NCBI GenBank assembly: GCA_044230205.1
Contig: JBGARN010000002.1
Location: 1 to 64,000 of the forward strand
Direction: 5' to 3'
Length of the DNA stretch: 64,000 nt
Source: JAEUTH01 sp044230205
Lineage (GTDB): Bacteria; Bacteroidota; Bacteroidia; AKYH767-A; OLB10
Of this stretch, positions 1 through 9,914 are shown piece by piece (the stretch's first letter is position 1; each line of letters opens with the position of its first letter). The position numbers and the translations under genes are program-made. The notes below the pieces were generated by a model, which saw only the letters and a list, made by a program, of their open reading frames with translations, was not told the origin of the DNA and did not search any database.

Positions 1-15
1 GCTGATAATTAACTG

Positions 16-972
16 CTAGTCTATACCTCCCGACAAATTTTCAGTTGCATCGTTATGTGGCTCGCTCCACTTTTTAATTAAAAAGAGCAACAGCCAGCTT
101 ACTAATATTGAAATTATCAGGATAAGAAAATCTCCTTGCTCAGCGCCAACAGTATCCTGGTTGAATGGCATCTGATTAAATTGTGCGAAATAGAAAAATA
201 GTACTGCGCTGGCATTATTTACAAAATGTGCAAGCACTGGCAACCAGAGTGAGCCGCTCCATTCAAACAAAAAACCGAGCACCATACCTAATACCAGACG
301 TGGTATAAAGCCATAAAACTGCATATGCATGGCGCTGAAGAAGAATGCCGACAGGAAAATAGCAACATGTATGTTGCCGAATAACTTTTTCAGCTGTGTT
401 TGAATTACTCCCCTAAACATAAGCTCTTCACCTATTGCCGGTACTAAAGCTATTACCAGTATGTTTATCAGCAGGTCGGCAGGATTATCTGCCTTAAGAA
501 ACATTTCAGTAATTTTTGATGCTTCTTCTTCTGACGCTTTCATCCATGTTTCTACACTATGCAAAAAATCAGGCAAGCTCATTAATGAATTAACCTTTAC
601 AAGATAGTTGATAAAAGGAGTGGCCATAAACATGAGTGCAAATGCAGGCAAAAGGGTAAGCCAAACCGGTTTCACATTTAGTCCAGTAATCTTACCGGGA
701 TGATGTGAAAATAAGAATGCTACTACAAGCGGTGTAACAATAAACGCTCCTGTAGCTGAAATCAGCTGAAATAATTTTGCAGCATTAATAATTCCGGCAT
801 TAGTATAATCTTTTGCTGACAGTTGGGTTGAGAAGAAATCTACATCATAAATCAGATGACATACGAATGCCGCTATCATTGCAGAAAACATCATCATGGT
901 GAGAAAAAAAGTAAAGGTGAGTAGTACCTTGAATGATTCGGGTAAATGTGATAAACAGCCTTTTAACTTCAT
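16..972 (-). CDS. CPBP family intramembrane metalloprotease
   Basis: A 318-residue polytopic membrane protein with about eight hydrophobic segments. It carries the three CPBP (Abi, PF02517) motifs in order: EELMFRG with E182, E183 and R187; FSAMH with H216; and HFVNN with H249 and N252. These are the metal and catalytic residues of CAAX-prenyl-protease-like/Rce1 enzymes. Bacterial members are intramembrane proteases with mostly unknown substrates, some linked to peptide or bacteriocin immunity. It is divergent from dusB with 106 bp between them, and nothing nearby suggests a substrate. The stop codon lies 16 bases from the window edge, so its downstream neighbour cannot be seen. The family call is firm; the biological role is unknown. 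Confidence 0.9.
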   Translation of the reverse strand: MKLKGCLSHLPESFKVLLTFTFFLTMMMFSAMIAAFVCHLIYDVDFFSTQLSAKDYTNAGIINAAKLFQLISATGAFIVTPLVVAFLFSHHPGKITGLNVKPVWLTLLPAFALMFMATPFINYLVKVNSLMSLPDFLHSVETWMKASEEEASKITEMFLKADNPADLLINILVIALVPAIGEELMFRGVIQTQLKKLFGNIHVAIFLSAFFFSAMHMQFYGFIPRLVLGMVLGFLFEWSGSLWLPVLAHFVNNASAVLFFYFAQFNQMPFNQDTVGAEQGDFLILIISILVSWLLLFLIKKWSEPHNDATENLSGGID

Positions 973-1078
973 TTGTTAAATTTGCACGCAATATAAAAGT
1001 TTGAAATGGTCAGCCTGAATGTTGCAGCGCACAATATTGCTCACATTAATCTGCCAAACAAAATTATTAAACAAATAA

Positions 1079-2065
1079 ATGAAGATCGGTAACATACAGC
1101 TCCCTGACTTTCCACTTTTGCTTGCTCCAATGGAAGATGTAAGCGATCCGCCTTTTCGTGCTGTGTGCAAAGAAAATGGGGCCGACCTGATGTACACAGA
1201 GTTTATATCATCAGAAGGACTGATTCGGGATGCATCTAAAAGCTTGAAAAAACTTGATATTTTTCAGTATGAGCGACCTATAGGCATACAGTTATTCGGC
1301 AGTGATATTGATTCGATGCGTGAGGCAGCAAGAATTGCCGATGCAGCGCAACCTGATTTGATAGATATTAATTATGGATGCCCGGTAAAAGCAGTTGCAT
1401 GCAAAGGCGCTGGTGCTGCATTGCTGCAGGATGTAGATAAAATGGTAAGTATGACTGCTGAAATCGTAAAAGTGGCTACAAGGCCTGTTACAGTTAAAAC
1501 ACGCCTTGGCTGGGACGATCGCACTAAAAATGTAGTGGAAGTAGCCGAACGATTACAGGATATAGGCATAGCCGCATTGACAGTCCATGGCCGGACACGC
1601 GCTCAAATGTATAAAGGTGAAGCTGACTGGACATTGATTGGAGCTATTAAGAATAACAGTCGTATGCATATACCTGTATTTGGAAATGGTGATGCCGATT
1701 CGCCTGAAAAAATCAAATACTTAAAAGAAAAATATGCTGTTGATGGTGTTATGATTGGCCGCGCTGCCATTGGTTACCCGTGGATTTTTAATGAAGTAAA
1801 ACATTACCTGCAAACAGGGCTTCAATTAGCAAAACCTACAATTACTCAGCGTATAGCCGTTTGCCGGATGCATTTGATAAAGTCAGTGGAATGGAAAGGA
1901 CAGCGTGGAGGGATTCTTGAAATGCGCAGGCACTATTCAAATTATTTCCGTGGACTGGATCACTTTAAGAATTTCCGCCTGCAATTGGTAACCTCAGAAA
2001 ATATTCATGACATTAACATGCTGCTTGATGAAATTGCAGCATATTATGATGAAGTTGCCATATAA
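1079..2065 (+). CDS. dusB: tRNA-dihydrouridine synthase DusB
   Basis: A 328-residue FMN-dependent enzyme that reduces uridine to dihydrouridine in the tRNA D-loop. It is a TIM barrel opening with LLAPMEDVSDPPFR (residues 13-26). The catalytic-cysteine motif is NYGCPVK with C101, followed by the KGAGAALL loop. FMN-phosphate-binding glycine motifs (FGNGDA and GVMIGRAAIG) lie in the second half. Length is normal for bacterial Dus proteins and no residue I know to be essential is missing. The ATG follows an AT-rich stretch with no purine-rich ribosome-binding site, which is usual in this phylum. DusB is the common Bacteroidota member, but DusA/B/C assignment without a tree is an inference. Confidence 0.93.
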   Translation: MKIGNIQLPDFPLLLAPMEDVSDPPFRAVCKENGADLMYTEFISSEGLIRDASKSLKKLDIFQYERPIGIQLFGSDIDSMREAARIADAAQPDLIDINYGCPVKAVACKGAGAALLQDVDKMVSMTAEIVKVATRPVTVKTRLGWDDRTKNVVEVAERLQDIGIAALTVHGRTRAQMYKGEADWTLIGAIKNNSRMHIPVFGNGDADSPEKIKYLKEKYAVDGVMIGRAAIGYPWIFNEVKHYLQTGLQLAKPTITQRIAVCRMHLIKSVEWKGQRGGILEMRRHYSNYFRGLDHFKNFRLQLVTSENIHDINMLLDEIAAYYDEVAI

Positions 2066-2103
2066 CAGCTATTGCAAACATTGATGATTTTAACCCATAA
2101 TTT

Positions 2104-4269
2104 ATGATGATTAAAAGGCTTGCAGCTTTTTTTGCTCTCCTGTTAATTAGCTCACAGTTTGCCTTTAACTCGTCAGCGCAAATGAATAGCCGCAACGGGA
2201 AAACACTTCCCTGTAATGGCTTGTTGCGTATATTAGTGGTGTTTATTGAGTACGATTATGATGTGCACGATTCACTTGATACCACCGATCCTTTAAAAGG
2301 GTATGAAAAATGGCCAAAAGGTCAACTACCGGTTTGGAAGGACAGCCTTTTTGATGTTTATAATAATGAACCTTTAAAAGGAAAAATTACACAGTTTTAT
2401 TCAGAATCATCCTTCGGAAATTTTATGGTGTTAGGTGATTATTACCCAGAAGTAATTACCATTAAAGAAAGCGAAGTGAATAACATACAGGATGGCGGAT
2501 TTAATATCAAAACTGTTCTTGAAAAAATTAACAGCAAAAAGGACTTTAAAACTAATTCCGGTTTAAAGCCAGAAGATTTTGATAACTGGACACTTACTAA
2601 AACAGGCGAGCTCAAACTAACCCCCAGCAAAGACAATCCACATAAATGGGATCATGTAATGCTGCTTTATCGCAATGCGCGTAATCTTCCTAACAGTAAT
2701 GGCCGCGCTGTTCCTTATACTTTTGGAAAACTGAGGGGATTCGATTGCGACAGTTATTCGAACTTCGGAACAGTAAATGATTTACCTTTTGGAATATGCA
2801 GGCATGAGTTCACGCATTTGTTTCTGGGCGATAATAATTTTCATGTAGGCGGTGGCGAACGTAACGGGCAAGGCTCATACTGGATTCCTATTCAATGCAT
2901 GTGGAGTGTAATTGGCGCAGCTAATGCTTCGTTAGCTTGCTGTAATGCATGGGATCGTGACCGATTAGGCTGGAAACCCAAAGGCAAAAATTATTATGTA
3001 AGCTGTATGGATGAAAATGGAAATGAAATAAACAGTGAATTCATTAATGATACCAGCGGTATTTTTTTTATCAGAGATTTCGTTACCAAAGGCGATGCAA
3101 TAAAAATTAAGCTTCCTTATCTGAGTGAAGCAGAATATGTACAATATATATGGATAGAAAATCATCAAACCAGCAAAAGAAATAATGCTGTATACGATCA
3201 TTGGGTTTTTGAAAATGAAGCATGTGTAGAAGAATCTACTCCCGGATTGTATATGTACATTCAAATTGACCGTGATCAGAAAACCGGTCCTTCCATTTAT
3301 CAGGGACATGCAGATTATTTACATCCATTACCTGCTGAAGGTTTGTATGATTTGATTTTTGATTCTGCAAAAGTCCAGAATGAGTGTGTTAATTCCCTTA
3401 TGCAATATCCGTTTGAACGCCTTTCTCAATATCAAAACCCATTAACCGGTAATCATTCTTTAGAGATACCTACTGCTGATTTGAATAACAATTCAGTACT
3501 GGAATATGCTGAAGTAGTGATTCCCTCGATAGAAAAGCAAGGTAATAATTATGTAAAACATCTTGCCTACCTGGGCAATTCAGAAGTAGCTTTTACTTTA
3601 AAAGGTAAAAATAAAATTGGTGTCGGTACTAATCCTTCATCATCTAATTTACTTTCAGCAGTCTATAACCGCATGGTTAGCTCCTTTAATAAAAGCAATA
3701 AGAACTCACTTAATAACCGCACCACTTTCTTAAACGGAATTAGTTGTGAGATCTTAGAAGAAATGAGTGATGGAACTATTAAATTGAAGATTCGTTTTGA
3801 TGATTATGCAGTTACAGAAAATGTACGCTGGTGCAGCGATAGTATTATTATTCCGGCAAAATGCTTAACTGAATCAAGTGCTTTTCAAATAACCAATAAG
3901 GCAACTGTTACGCTGGATCGTGGGCTTACACCCACAAGAATTAATCAGCCCCTTGAATTTGATAATAAAAAGATATTTACATCACCAACTGTATTTACAC
4001 TCCCCGAAAAGACGATAGTCAGGATAAGAAACGGAAGCAGTATAGTAGCAGATAATGGCAGCACAATAGTTATGAAAGAAGGAAGCAGGCTTGTTATTGA
4101 AGAAGGGGGTCAATTAATAGTAAAGGAAGGCTCGAAATTAGTAATGACAGATGCAACTCTTGAATTAAAGCCGGGTTCGTTGGTTACTATAAAAGGTAAA
4201 GACAACCTTATTAAAAACCAGGGCAGCAAAGTACTGCTGCAAAAGAAAAAACAACTGATCATCAACTGA
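2104..4269 (+). CDS. Secreted M6-like zinc metallopeptidase with octad-repeat tail
   Basis: A 721-residue exported protein with an N-terminal signal peptide (about residues 1-26, ending near NSSAQ). The catalytic region holds HEFTHLFLGDNNFH (residues 234-247), with zinc-type histidines H234 and H238, E235, and a probable third ligand at D243 or H247. The arrangement and the following NAWDRDRLGWK resemble M6 (immune inhibitor A-like) peptidases. It has no recognisable T9SS sorting domain. Instead the C-terminus holds five perfectly spaced eight-residue repeats (residues 643-682, such as NGSTIVMK, EGSRLVIE, EGSKLVMT) and a looser continuation, which would suit a beta-solenoid or cap. It starts 38 bp after dusB but is functionally unrelated. 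The M6 assignment is likely, not certain; the substrate is unknown. Confidence 0.75.
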   Translation: MMIKRLAAFFALLLISSQFAFNSSAQMNSRNGKTLPCNGLLRILVVFIEYDYDVHDSLDTTDPLKGYEKWPKGQLPVWKDSLFDVYNNEPLKGKITQFYSESSFGNFMVLGDYYPEVITIKESEVNNIQDGGFNIKTVLEKINSKKDFKTNSGLKPEDFDNWTLTKTGELKLTPSKDNPHKWDHVMLLYRNARNLPNSNGRAVPYTFGKLRGFDCDSYSNFGTVNDLPFGICRHEFTHLFLGDNNFHVGGGERNGQGSYWIPIQCMWSVIGAANASLACCNAWDRDRLGWKPKGKNYYVSCMDENGNEINSEFINDTSGIFFIRDFVTKGDAIKIKLPYLSEAEYVQYIWIENHQTSKRNNAVYDHWVFENEACVEESTPGLYMYIQIDRDQKTGPSIYQGHADYLHPLPAEGLYDLIFDSAKVQNECVNSLMQYPFERLSQYQNPLTGNHSLEIPTADLNNNSVLEYAEVVIPSIEKQGNNYVKHLAYLGNSEVAFTLKGKNKIGVGTNPSSSNLLSAVYNRMVSSFNKSNKNSLNNRTTFLNGISCEILEEMSDGTIKLKIRFDDYAVTENVRWCSDSIIIPAKCLTESSAFQITNKATVTLDRGLTPTRINQPLEFDNKKIFTSPTVFTLPEKTIVRIRNGSSIVADNGSTIVMKEGSRLVIEEGGQLIVKEGSKLVMTDATLELKPGSLVTIKGKDNLIKNQGSKVLLQKKKQLIIN

Positions 4270-4308
4270 AACATTGATGAATTGTAATTGCATGGCATAA
4301 AATAAAAA

Positions 4309-4332
4309 TGCTCCGGACTTGCGCCCGGAGCA
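4309..4332 (-). terminator. Intrinsic terminator of the SBBP-repeat gene
   Basis: A perfect 8-bp stem (TGCTCCGG / CCGGAGCA) with an 8-base loop. On the minus strand it is followed by TTTTTATTTT, the layout of a rho-independent terminator for the leftward gene that stops at 4404. It lies in the convergent gap with the M6-like gene but has no T-tract in the rightward direction. Confidence 0.75.
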
Positions 4333-4403
4333 GTCAATCAGAAAAGTGCCTTTGAAAAGTTACGAATTCACTCCTGTCTTCGTGTAAGGCAAGAAAAGCT
4401 CGG

Positions 4404-7085
4404 TTAGAATCGGATAAAGGGAATCTTTTCAGATTCACCGTTATTACTTACTGATAAGAAGTAATAACCTTTGGCCACACCTTCCAAATCAATTTTTATA
4501 ATTTCAGATTCGGCATTCGTGTTAACCAGTTTTTTAATTTCTCTACCTAATACATCGGTGATGCTTAATTGAGCATTTGAAAATTCATTGCTGCCTGCAT
4601 CCAGGAACATAAAATGATCGGCACAAGGGTTAGGGTATATTTTAAACGTTAGAGCATTTTCAGCGGTAGCTGATTTGAGGGGTAAGCCTTCATAATTTGA
4701 AAATTTAACAATAAGGCCGTTTGAACCAGATGGATTAAACCCTGCAACAAGCGGATGAGCTGCTGATTGCAAAAAGCCATTTTGCTGGGCAGTTAGCGGG
4801 AAGCCCGGGTTAGTTGGTTCCAATAGAGCATTTCCGCTCATAAACAGATTTCCGCCTGACATATCCATATCATATGGAATCTCTCTGCCAGTATTGTCAT
4901 CGCCAAACATGGTACTCCAAACCAGGCGGAATGGATGAATATCACTAATGGGTGTAAATGCTGAAACAAAAATTTCAGATGGCGCATAAGGCGGAAGGTT
5001 ACCTTCAAAATAAGCCGGAGCACCCGGATTAACAACAGGCAGATTGCCTGACATGCTTAACGCGCTGTTATCAGTAAATCCTGAAATAAATACTTTGCCA
5101 TTATTACTTATTGTTGCTGATGTTATCTGGTCATTACTTGCGCCCCCTATTAATGTTGCCCATTCAAGGCCAAAATCGGGTCGCAGCATTGCAAGAAATC
5201 CATCATAGTCACCACCATTAAAGGTGTTATCGAAAAATGTATTTGCAGTTGCGGCTGAATAATTCTTCCAATTAAATGTTGAGGTAGGTGAAGAATATCC
5301 TGTAATAAGGATGTTGCCATCGGATTTATTAATACAGATATCAGTAATATTTTGCCCGGGCTGAAATGATGAACACCATTTGCGTTTGGTTGAAGGATAA
5401 AAGGCAGCGACATAATGTCCGTCTGTTGCACTATAAAAGCTTCCTGTTGAATTATAAAAAGGGAAACCGCTTGCTGTGCCTATAGCACCGGTAATGTATA
5501 TGTTATTATTACCATCGCATTTTATCGTGCGGCAATCAGATCCTGCATTTCCAAAGTAGGTACACCAAATTAATTTGGCTGAAGAATTAAATCCTGCAAT
5601 AAGACCATTTTGTCCTGCCGAAGCACTTGATTGAAGATATCCTCCTGATCCATTTTTAAAAATGGGCAATAATGATGCTGACCATGTTAAACCTGCTACA
5701 TATACGTTATCATTATAATCGCAAGCCACGCTATAAACCTGGTCAGATCTATCGCCACCTAATAAGGTAGCCCACTGCAACTGGCCCGCTTTGTTGAACC
5801 GTACAATAAACCCTTCCTGGTAACTGTATATTCCCGGTATAATAGGTGTTGCATGATTATTCTGTTGCAAATAGCAATTACCGGATCCTGCCAAAGGCTG
5901 TGTAAGGAAATTTATGGTACTGCTGTTATGCGATTCCGTTGTACCAACCATGTAAACATTTCCCTTGGTATCTGTAGTTACATCAAAGGCGGCATCATAC
6001 TCAGAACTCATGTAAAATGTTGCCCACTTCTGAACTCCATTAAGGTCAAATGCTGAAATAAATGCTTCTATACTTGATCCGGCCAGTGATGGATTGAAAT
6101 AATAGGAAACATTATTATTATAAAGCGGAAAAGGATTGGAATAACAATACCCTGTAACATATACCCTGTTATTCATTTCATCGCACTTGATAGCAGAACA
6201 AACCGTGCCGCCTCCACCACCTACTGCACCTCCTCCATAATAGGTTGACCACTTAAGTTCCATTTCAATGGCCGGGTCAACAACAAGCGTTTTATTTTTA
6301 TTGTAATAAGCTGTATTAATATAAACCAGGTTATCATGCACACCGTATTTCGATAATACGGGGAATTGATCTTCCTCTGTGAAACAATAAAGCTTGCCTT
6401 CGGTGATGTTTCCAAGCGGAGTAACTAATGTCAGCTGATCTTTGGTGCTGTTCAGATTCAATTCTGAACAACCGTTATACTGCAATCTAATATCGTTTAC
6501 ATCACCACCAGGGTGCACAATAAAGTCGTATTTGAAAATGTTCTCATTGGTAATTTTTAGCAGCCAGTCAATATTTGGATAGATATTTCGAACTAACACT
6601 TGCCTGCAGAATCTTAAATCACGGGCCTCAGTGCCTATAGTATTACCATAAAATGCAAGTTGTGCTTCACTCTGATATTCCAGCTCTTCTGTATTACTTT
6701 TCAATATTGAAGCCCCTAACAATATCATGTCCATACGAACAACTTTTTTGTCGGTGCTGTTTCTATCAGGCGAATGTCTTAAGGAAATATCCGGTGGATT
6801 GGTATTTTGAAATACCCTGTCAATAATCGAATAGGTTAATCCGGAAGTGGTAAGAAATATGGATGAATTGTCGGCATTTAAACTATACAAAACATTGGAT
6901 GCCTTATTTTTATCATAGTCATAAACCTGTCCGGCATTTTTTACAAATCCAACATTGCCATTTTTATACCTGGTTTTCTCTGGTGTAAAATTATGTTCAG
7001 CTAAAACACTACTAAAATGAAAAAACAGTATAAAGGCAAAAGAAAAGGCACAGCAATTTTTGAAAAAGTCAGATTGGGGTAACAT
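4404..7085 (-). CDS. SBBP-repeat protein with DUF7948 domain and T9SS type A sorting domain
   Basis: An 893-residue secreted protein. After a signal peptide (about residues 1-30), the segment with FVKNAGQVYDYD (residues 47-58) begins a DUF7948-type N-terminal domain. From about residue 285 it carries repeated WATYxG / VYVTGxT-type units, the SBBP beta-propeller repeat. The last 75 or so residues (from YPNPCADHF) are a type A T9SS sorting domain, which is cleaved when the protein is attached to the outer surface. Such proteins are generally surface or secreted beta-propellers of unknown ligand. It is transcribed alone, with a promoter at 7112-7143 and a terminator at 4309-4332. The domain calls are firm; the function is not known. 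Confidence 0.88.
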   Translation of the reverse strand: MLPQSDFFKNCCAFSFAFILFFHFSSVLAEHNFTPEKTRYKNGNVGFVKNAGQVYDYDKNKASNVLYSLNADNSSIFLTTSGLTYSIIDRVFQNTNPPDISLRHSPDRNSTDKKVVRMDMILLGASILKSNTEELEYQSEAQLAFYGNTIGTEARDLRFCRQVLVRNIYPNIDWLLKITNENIFKYDFIVHPGGDVNDIRLQYNGCSELNLNSTKDQLTLVTPLGNITEGKLYCFTEEDQFPVLSKYGVHDNLVYINTAYYNKNKTLVVDPAIEMELKWSTYYGGGAVGGGGGTVCSAIKCDEMNNRVYVTGYCYSNPFPLYNNNVSYYFNPSLAGSSIEAFISAFDLNGVQKWATFYMSSEYDAAFDVTTDTKGNVYMVGTTESHNSSTINFLTQPLAGSGNCYLQQNNHATPIIPGIYSYQEGFIVRFNKAGQLQWATLLGGDRSDQVYSVACDYNDNVYVAGLTWSASLLPIFKNGSGGYLQSSASAGQNGLIAGFNSSAKLIWCTYFGNAGSDCRTIKCDGNNNIYITGAIGTASGFPFYNSTGSFYSATDGHYVAAFYPSTKRKWCSSFQPGQNITDICINKSDGNILITGYSSPTSTFNWKNYSAATANTFFDNTFNGGDYDGFLAMLRPDFGLEWATLIGGASNDQITSATISNNGKVFISGFTDNSALSMSGNLPVVNPGAPAYFEGNLPPYAPSEIFVSAFTPISDIHPFRLVWSTMFGDDNTGREIPYDMDMSGGNLFMSGNALLEPTNPGFPLTAQQNGFLQSAAHPLVAGFNPSGSNGLIVKFSNYEGLPLKSATAENALTFKIYPNPCADHFMFLDAGSNEFSNAQLSITDVLGREIKKLVNTNAESEIIKIDLEGVAKGYYFLSVSNNGESEKIPFIRF

Positions 7086-7111
7086 AGGGGAGGGGTAATA
7101 AATTTGGCGAA

Positions 7112-7143
7112 CGAATATAAAAACGATGCAAAAGGATTACAAA
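7112..7143 (-). promoter_or_regulatory. Bacteroidota-type promoter of the SBBP-repeat gene
   Basis: On the minus strand TTTG, 20 bases, then TATATTCG (one mismatch to TAnnTTTG). The predicted start of transcription is near 7105, leaving a leader of about 20 bases before the ATG at 7085. Confidence 0.5.
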
Positions 7144-7337
7144 GTTGGGTAAAAATATTGTTCAAAAAACACTATGCCCTCTTTTTATGTCAACATTCTA
7201 TGTATCATATTGATTTTCAGATACAAAAATATCTAAGGTTTGAAAAAGCGAGTTTTGGATCCCTTTTATAACCAAAAAAGACTTGTAAAGGTATTTTGGT
7301 TTTAAAAATATCGGGCAAATTTTAATGTGTTGATGTA

Positions 7338-8555
7338 TCAGAGAGCGTACTTGCTTACCAATTTTTGAGAGGTATAATAGGATGCGATTGCACCTATAAG
7401 TGAAACGATTAAAAAGCTCAATAAAAAATCTGTCCACATCATAGCAACAGGATATGCATCAATGATAAATGAATCGCTGTTCTCAATTTTGATTAATCCG
7501 AACGTCATTTGTGCAAAGCATACTGTATATCCAATAGCAATGCCGGAAACTGAACCTATGCAGGTTATTAATAATCCTTCCGTTAGAAATATTTTTTTTA
7601 CCAGCGATACGTCTGCACCAAGGCTTAACAGTAAGCCTATATCATGTTTCTTTTCAATGATCAACATTGTTAATGATCCTAAAATATTAAACGTAGCAAT
7701 CAGTAATATCAGGCATAATACAAAGTAGGCTACAAATTTTTCGGAAAACAGAATTTTATAAAGAAAATCATGCTGCTCAATTCTTGTTTTTACATCTACA
7801 AGGTTGCCACATCTTTTAAGTATTTGCTGCTTTACAAGATTTGGATTTGCCCCCGGCTTTAACATTACTTCCAAAGAAGTAACATTGGTGTCAGTATCCA
7901 ATAGTTTTCGTGCAAAAGATAATGGAACAAAAATGTATTTGTTATCGAAATCCTGTTGAATGGCAAACACTCCTGAAGGAATAATCCAATCCCTGTTAAA
8001 CGCATCTTCAGTATTGAGATTATTGTGAAGACCGGCTCTTGGTACAAAAAGTTGAATTGGTGAAAACAAATGCTGCAGGTCCATTGAAAGATAATAAGCA
8101 ACCCCGCTTCCAATTATTGCATAATTGGTATCGCCATTATTTAGAATAAAAGCCCCGTCAATAATGGAACTGCTTAGTTCAGCAGATTTTTCATACGTTG
8201 AATCAACTCCCTTTATGCGAGCAATAACCTGTCTGTCCCTGTATTTCAATAGAACATTCTCTTCCAGTACTTCATTAACTGAATTTATGCCTTCCAGTTT
8301 TCTCAGTCCTGCAACATCAGCTAGCACAGGATCGAACGACTTACCTTTTACTGCAGTTATTTTTATATCAGCATCAAAGGTATCGTAGAGCGACAGTACG
8401 AGATTGCCAAAACCATTAAAAACACTGAGAATTACAACCAGGCCTGCTGTGCCTACAGCAATACCAATTATTGAAATCAATGTAATAATATTGATTACAT
8501 TTTGGGATTTACGGGCCAGTAAATATCTTTTTGCAATGTAAAAAGGAAACCACAT
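7338..8555 (-). CDS. ABC transporter permease, LolC/LolE-FtsX (MacB-like) family
   Basis: A 405-residue permease with the LolC/E layout: one N-terminal transmembrane helix (about 22-47), a long periplasmic domain (about 48-270), and three C-terminal helices (about 275-300, 320-350 and 370-393). The opening FYIAKRYLLARKSQNVINII and the stretch after it (IIGIAVGTAGLVVILSVFNGF) are typical of lipoprotein-releasing or related mechanotransmission permeases. No ATPase subunit is adjacent, so the partner must be encoded elsewhere. It is the last gene of a leftward run with rbfA and a methyltransferase (gaps of 64 and 92 bp), so co-transcription is likely. True LolC/E function (release of lipoproteins to LolA) is an inference. 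Confidence 0.85.
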   Translation of the reverse strand: MWFPFYIAKRYLLARKSQNVINIITLISIIGIAVGTAGLVVILSVFNGFGNLVLSLYDTFDADIKITAVKGKSFDPVLADVAGLRKLEGINSVNEVLEENVLLKYRDRQVIARIKGVDSTYEKSAELSSSIIDGAFILNNGDTNYAIIGSGVAYYLSMDLQHLFSPIQLFVPRAGLHNNLNTEDAFNRDWIIPSGVFAIQQDFDNKYIFVPLSFARKLLDTDTNVTSLEVMLKPGANPNLVKQQILKRCGNLVDVKTRIEQHDFLYKILFSEKFVAYFVLCLILLIATFNILGSLTMLIIEKKHDIGLLLSLGADVSLVKKIFLTEGLLITCIGSVSGIAIGYTVCFAQMTFGLIKIENSDSFIIDAYPVAMMWTDFLLSFLIVSLIGAIASYYTSQKLVSKYAL

Positions 8556-8647
8556 TAACAGGCGAATATACAGCTACGAAACAAACCAACTTCATTATTC
8601 ATGATGTTGTAAATAACAAAGGAATAAATAAGATTATGTAATAACTG

Positions 8648-9460
8648 TTATTTCCAGGCTTTAACAATAAGACCGGTTCCTGTTTTGTGGCTGGTATTTA
8701 CATCAAGCCAATTGAGTATAAAACAAAAAGGATAAACCACTAAATAGTAAAACGGAAGAACAATAAAAAAAAGTTTAGTAGCCCCTAAAGCAAGTATCGG
8801 ATATTTCATAGATAGTCTCCATGAAATTTTTCCCGGGGTTCCGTATTGGTATCGGGCTTCTACTTTAGAAAAGCCAGCATCAAGTATCTTTTGCTTTATC
8901 TCATTTATATTATAGCCATCACGTACATGCTCTTCAATAAAAGAGGTATCACTTTCTCCTTGTACATCGCTACCGCCCTGATCGCTTGGAGTGGATATAA
9001 TCAATACTCCGCCTTTTTTAAGAGAAGCACAATAATTACGGAAACAAGCCCTGTCATCCTCAATATGTTCCATTACATCAACACACAATACCAGGTTGTA
9101 GGCATCCGGCAATTGATATTTGGTTAAATCATCAACAATAAACTTAACCTTGTTGCCTGCATTCAGTTTTGCAAAAAATTTATTGCAATCAGCCACTTGT
9201 TCTTCCTTAACATCAACAGCAAGTATGTTGAAGTTTTTATTCTTTGAATACAAATAGTAGGTATACTGTCCAAAGCCGGCACCTGCATCCAGTATATTAA
9301 TCTGGCCGGAAGGCATTGATTTACTCCAGGCTTTTATTTCTTTATGAATATGCCAGCACCTCAGTAAAAGCAGGTCGAGCAGGTTGTAAAATAACTTTCG
9401 CAAAAACACTGACTGGTTAAAAACATTCCCCAGTGAGCGTTTAATAGGATCATACTGCAT
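8648..9460 (-). CDS. Class I SAM-dependent methyltransferase
   Basis: A 270-residue methyltransferase. Motif I is NILDAGAGFGQYT (residues 55-67), the acidic adenosine-binding residue sits in ILAVDVKEEQ (D83), and the post-I/motif IV region reads VLCVDVMEHIEDD (about 125-137). This is the methyltransf_11/25 arrangement. A hydrophobic stretch near the C-terminus (about 218-250) suggests membrane association, which is seen in some lipid or quinone methyltransferases. It lies between rbfA and the LolC/E-like permease in the same direction. The substrate cannot be read from the sequence. Confidence 0.83.
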   Translation of the reverse strand: MQYDPIKRSLGNVFNQSVFLRKLFYNLLDLLLLRCWHIHKEIKAWSKSMPSGQINILDAGAGFGQYTYYLYSKNKNFNILAVDVKEEQVADCNKFFAKLNAGNKVKFIVDDLTKYQLPDAYNLVLCVDVMEHIEDDRACFRNYCASLKKGGVLIISTPSDQGGSDVQGESDTSFIEEHVRDGYNINEIKQKILDAGFSKVEARYQYGTPGKISWRLSMKYPILALGATKLFFIVLPFYYLVVYPFCFILNWLDVNTSHKTGTGLIVKAWK

Positions 9461-9524
9461 CTAAAAAATCAGTTTTAATATTCTAAGTTGTTGGGTTAAA
9501 CAATTTCCATTGCGCGTAACGGAA

Positions 9525-9914
9525 TCACTCTGGTTTGTAATCACCAGGATTGATTTTTGTTTCATCAGGAATTGTAATAGTCTTCATTACCGTATTTATT
9601 TTATCAGCATAGTCAAGCGAATCGTCAATAAAAAAATGCAGATCGGGAATATGGTGAATAGTATCTTTTATTTTAGCGCCAAGTAATTTTCTGATTTCAC
9701 TTTTATGCTTTCGTATTCTTTCCAGCAGCCCTTCCGGATCGGGTTGATTAAACAAGCTGAGGTGAATGCGGGCTTCACCCAAATCAGGTGTAACCCTTAC
9801 CTGGGTTACAGTAACAAAGGCATTGCCAAAATAATGTTTGCCCTCCTTTAGGAAGATGTCTCCCATTTCACGCTGTATCTGGCGCGCAAACTTATGCTGT
9901 CGTGTGCTTTCCAT
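9525..9914 (-). CDS. rbfA: 30S ribosome-binding factor RbfA
   Basis: A 129-residue cold-shock ribosome assembly factor that binds the 30S subunit during 16S 5'-end maturation. The chosen start gives METSRQHKF-type family beginnings (MESTRQHKFARQIQREMGDIF is the observed order), with a single KH-like domain following through the VTQVRVTPDLGEARIHLSLF segment and a helical tail. The reading frame stays open upstream to 9998, but those 28 extra residues match no part of the family, so I place the start at 9914. It is the probable first gene of an rbfA - methyltransferase - permease operon and diverges from the MsbA-like exporter. Confidence 0.92.
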   Translation of the reverse strand: MESTRQHKFARQIQREMGDIFLKEGKHYFGNAFVTVTQVRVTPDLGEARIHLSLFNQPDPEGLLERIRKHKSEIRKLLGAKIKDTIHHIPDLHFFIDDSLDYADKINTVMKTITIPDETKINPGDYKPE

